This document shows, in pieces, positions 14,325 to 16,389 of a DNA stretch of 16,389 nt (the stretch's first letter is position 1; each line of letters begins with the position of its first letter). Both the position numbers and the translations under genes were made by a program. This stretch comes from an uncultured Alphaproteobacteria bacterium (GTDB lineage: Bacteria; Pseudomonadota; Alphaproteobacteria; Reyranellales; Reyranellaceae): assembly GCA_903929895.1 (NCBI GenBank), contig CAIYWM010000442.1:1-16389 (forward strand), in the 5' to 3' direction. Under the pieces are notes generated by a model that worked only from the letters and a program-made list of their open reading frames with translations, was not told where the DNA came from and searched no databases.

Positions 14325-15479
14325 ATGTCCAAGAAGATGCAGTCCGAACTCGTAGCGATCCTGTCCGACCTGATCGCGCTGCCGAGCCCCTACCCGCCCG
14401 GCACCTCGGTCGAGATCTGCGCCTATACGGCGAAGCGCCTGAAGAAGGCGGGCTACAAGGTCGAGATCGCGACGCACAAGAAGGGCGTCGACAATGTCGT
14501 GGCGCGCATGAAGGGCAAGGCGAAAGGCCCGACCATCGCCTTCAACGCCCATGTCGACACGGTGGGCGTCGGCGAACGCTCCAACTGGAAGAGCGATCCC
14601 TACAAGGCGCTGGTGAAGGGCGGCCTCGTCTACGGGCTGGGCGCCGGCAACTGCAAGGGCAGCATGGCCGTGCAGATCTGGATCGCCGAGGAGATCGCGC
14701 GGCGCGGCGGTCCGGCTTCGGGCGAGCTGATCTTCACCTTCGTGGCCGACGAGGAGAATCTCGGGCCCGAGGGCATGGAGTTCCTCCGCAAGAGCGGCAA
14801 GGTGCGGCCCGACGCGCTGATCCTGGGCGCGCAGACCGAGAACAACCTGATCGTGGCCGAGCGCGGCGTCATGTGGGCACGCCTCACCACCAAGGGCCGC
14901 GCCGCCCATGCCGGCAATCCGGCAGCCGGCGACAATGCCATCCTGCGCATGATGCGCCTCGTGGGCGCCCTCAGCTCCTACTACGACAAGGCGCTGGCGG
15001 ATCGCGTCTCGGGCGCGATGAAGTCGACGGTGAACATCGGCATGTTCCATGGCGGCCATAACACCAACGTCGTCCCGTCGGCCTGCACGGTCGAGATCGA
15101 CCGCCGCCTGCTGCCCAACGAGAAGGTGAAGGACGCGTTCAAGGAGCTGAAGAAGGTGGTCGACGGCGTCGGCGAGCCGAAGTCGATGTACGGCGTCGAG
15201 TTCCTGACCGGCACCAACGGCTTCTTCGCGCCCGAGAACGGCGCGGCGGTCGGCGCCTTCGAGGCCGCCGTGAAGGCCCACAGCGGCCGCAAGGTGAAGT
15301 TCCTCAACGCCACCGGCGTGAGCGACGGCCGCTACTATGCCGACGACGGCATCGAGATCATCAACTTCGGCCCCGGCTCCGGCGCGCAGGGCCATGCCGC
15401 CAACGAGAGCGTGCCGATCGCCGAGATGGTCGACGCGGCCCACATCCAGCTCGACGTGGTGAAGCGGCTGCTGGGCTGA
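14325..15479 (+). CDS. M20-family metallohydrolase (ArgE/DapE/ACY1-like) with an altered metal site
   Basis: This 384-residue protein has the length and order of the M20 ArgE/DapE family. Visible are NAHVDTV (His76, Asp78), ADEEN with the general base Glu143 and metal ligand Glu144, Glu172 in AQTENN, GRAAHAGNPAAGDNAI (191-206) in the dimerisation domain, and GAQGHAANE with His357. The bridging-metal position, normally Asp in a G-x-D-x-K-G motif, is Asn109 here (GAGNCKGSMA), a departure from the usual binuclear site. The reaction would be amide, peptide or N-acyl bond cleavage of a small substrate; identity is unknown. An AAGGAA lies upstream of the ATG at a long spacing. It is preceded by the palindromic repeat and followed after 61 bp by an alpha/beta-hydrolase gene. 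Confidence 0.85.
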   Translation: MSKKMQSELVAILSDLIALPSPYPPGTSVEICAYTAKRLKKAGYKVEIATHKKGVDNVVARMKGKAKGPTIAFNAHVDTVGVGERSNWKSDPYKALVKGGLVYGLGAGNCKGSMAVQIWIAEEIARRGGPASGELIFTFVADEENLGPEGMEFLRKSGKVRPDALILGAQTENNLIVAERGVMWARLTTKGRAAHAGNPAAGDNAILRMMRLVGALSSYYDKALADRVSGAMKSTVNIGMFHGGHNTNVVPSACTVEIDRRLLPNEKVKDAFKELKKVVDGVGEPKSMYGVEFLTGTNGFFAPENGAAVGAFEAAVKAHSGRKVKFLNATGVSDGRYYADDGIEIINFGPGSGAQGHAANESVPIAEMVDAAHIQLDVVKRLLG

Positions 15480-15540
15480 CCGCGGCCCGCTTTGCACCCT
15501 GCCGCCGCGCATGGCACGCTGGCGGCAGGGAGAAGACACC

Positions 15541-16287
15541 ATGCCATTCTACGAAAAGGGCGACGTCCGCATTCATTACGAGGAGGCGGGCTCGGGGCTG
15601 CCGCTGCTGATCATTCCAGGCGGTGGGCTCAACTCGACCATCGCCGGTCTCGACAAGACCCATCCGTTCAGCGCGATGAAGGAATTCAGCGACCGCTTCC
15701 GCTGCATCTGCGCCGACCTGCGCAATGCCAATGGCGGCCAGTCGACCGGCCCGCTCGACATCGAGCGCACCTGGGATGCCATCACCGACGACCATGTCGG
15801 CCTGATGGACCATCTCGGCGCCAAGCAGTTCATGGTGCTGGGCTATTGCATCGGCCAGCCGCTGATCTGGAACCTGATCAAGCGCGTGGGCGACCGTGTG
15901 ATCGCCGCCGTCCTGACGCAGCCCTCCGGCTTCCGCCCCGAGTTGCCGAACCAGTTCTACGACAACAACATGAAGGGCTGGGGCCCCGACTTCGTGGCCA
16001 AGCGGCCCGAATACACGATGGAGCAGGTGAGCCAGTACCTCACCAACATGTACACGAAGAAGGCCGACTTCGTGTTCACCGTGCCGCGCGACTTCGTGAA
16101 GAGCTGCAAGACACCGATCCTCGTCGCCCCCGACGACAGCCCGCCGCATCCCTACAAGGTCGCGATGGAAGTGGCGATGCTGTCGCCCAATTCGCAGGTC
16201 ACGCTCTATCCGTGGAAGGACACGCCCGAACGGGTGCCGCTCGCGGTGCGCCACATCCGGATGTTCCTGGAGGCGCACCGGCCGTAA
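15541..16287 (+). CDS. Alpha/beta-hydrolase-fold protein with Cys at the nucleophile position
   Basis: This 248-residue protein has the alpha/beta-hydrolase layout: IHYEEAGSGLPLLIIPGGG (oxyanion region), FRCICADLRNANGGQST, then the nucleophile elbow LGYCIGQPL with Cys103 where Ser is normal, and TPILVAPDDS with Asp198 or Asp199 as the likely acid. The usual C-terminal His that precedes ExP is missing: the segment reads TLYPWKDTPERVPLAV. A Cys nucleophile is known in dienelactone hydrolase and a few relatives. The ATG at 15541 is preceded by GGGAGAAG; an ATG at 15511 would add ten residues but has no such site. It may belong with the M20 gene 61 bp upstream. It may be a weak or altered hydrolase, or an enzyme using a different triad; function is unassigned. 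Confidence 0.82.
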   Translation: MPFYEKGDVRIHYEEAGSGLPLLIIPGGGLNSTIAGLDKTHPFSAMKEFSDRFRCICADLRNANGGQSTGPLDIERTWDAITDDHVGLMDHLGAKQFMVLGYCIGQPLIWNLIKRVGDRVIAAVLTQPSGFRPELPNQFYDNNMKGWGPDFVAKRPEYTMEQVSQYLTNMYTKKADFVFTVPRDFVKSCKTPILVAPDDSPPHPYKVAMEVAMLSPNSQVTLYPWKDTPERVPLAVRHIRMFLEAHRP

Positions 16288-16303
16288 GCACCGCGTCCGT
16301 GGC

Positions 16304-16348
16304 CCATCCTTCGAGATGCACGCCTGCGGCGTGCTCCTCAGGATGAGG
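16304..16348. repeat. Palindromic intergenic repeat, second family, full copy
   Basis: The element starts CCATCCTTCGAGATG and ends CTCCTCAGGATGAGG. Its centre is a perfect 7 bp stem, GCACGCC (16318-16324) and GGCGTGC (16328-16334), with a TGC loop, and its outer arms CATCCT and AGGATG also pair. It sits just after the last gene. From memory, very similar CATCCTTCGAGA...CTCAGGATGAGG elements are abundant in some alphaproteobacteria; I cannot verify that here. Confidence 0.7.
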
Positions 16349-16375
16349 TAGAATCAATCAAGCGAAACACCAGAA

Positions 16376-16389
16376 CCTCACCCTGAGGA
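16376..16389. repeat. Start of an inverted partner copy of the same repeat, cut by the window edge
   Basis: CCTCACCCTGAGGA at the edge matches, with one difference, the reverse complement of the 3' part of the 16304-16348 element (CCTCATCCTGAGGA). The two copies face each other about 27 bp apart, as in paired BIME-like arrangements. Confidence 0.55.

Overview
The window is GC-rich and tightly packed, with Shine-Dalgarno-led genes, many short or overlapping junctions and a strong bias toward small-molecule catabolism. Gene content (TfdA/TauD-type dioxygenase, two amidohydrolase-2 proteins, a flavin monooxygenase with an NTF2-like N-terminus, PuuE-type allantoinase, CHRD lipoprotein, LysR regulator) and two families of short palindromic repeats point to an alphaproteobacterium, probably a soil or freshwater Rhizobiales/Rhodospirillales-like chromosome (Reyranella or Bradyrhizobium type). 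The genus is a guess from general impression, not from a search. No rRNA, tRNA, CRISPR array, transposase or phage gene was seen.

Layout. Bases 1-1141 (+): the 3' part of a TfdA/TauD-family dioxygenase and a small exported protein. 1148-1789 (-): a glutathione S-transferase-like protein, divergent from 1854-3720 (+), an aldo/keto reductase plus amidohydrolase pair. 3794-7215 (-): a CHRD lipoprotein, an NTF2-FMO monooxygenase, a small unknown gene whose stop overlaps the monooxygenase start, and a LysR-type regulator. The regulator is divergent from 7328-7750 (+), an exported YdhR-like protein, with a perfect T-N11-A palindrome between them. 8036-11249 (+): an apparent three-gene operon of amidohydrolase, EamA/DMT transporter and class I aminotransferase. 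11259-11711 (-): an exported protein resembling the resuscitation-promoting-factor (Rpf) lysozyme-like domain. 11935-12849 (-) puuE is divergent from 12942-14183 (+), an allantoate amidohydrolase/carbamoylase-family enzyme. These are followed by an M20 metallohydrolase (14325-15479) and an alpha/beta-hydrolase-fold protein (15541-16287). Short palindromic elements lie at 14226-14296 and 16304-16389.

How the genes may work together. The clearest functional unit is puuE with the divergent AllC/HyuC-type amidohydrolase, which fits allantoin to allantoate to ureidoglycine/ureidoglycolate in purine catabolism, although no uricase or 5-hydroxyisourate hydrolase is in the window. The aldo/keto reductase and amidohydrolase are arranged like a sugar dehydrogenase plus lactonase pair. 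The remaining enzymes look like scattered accessory catabolic units. I see no convincing new multi-gene defence or mobile system. The most unusual items are the Rpf-like lipoprotein in an apparently Gram-negative genome, the small gene coupled to the monooxygenase, and two hydrolases with non-canonical active-site residues.
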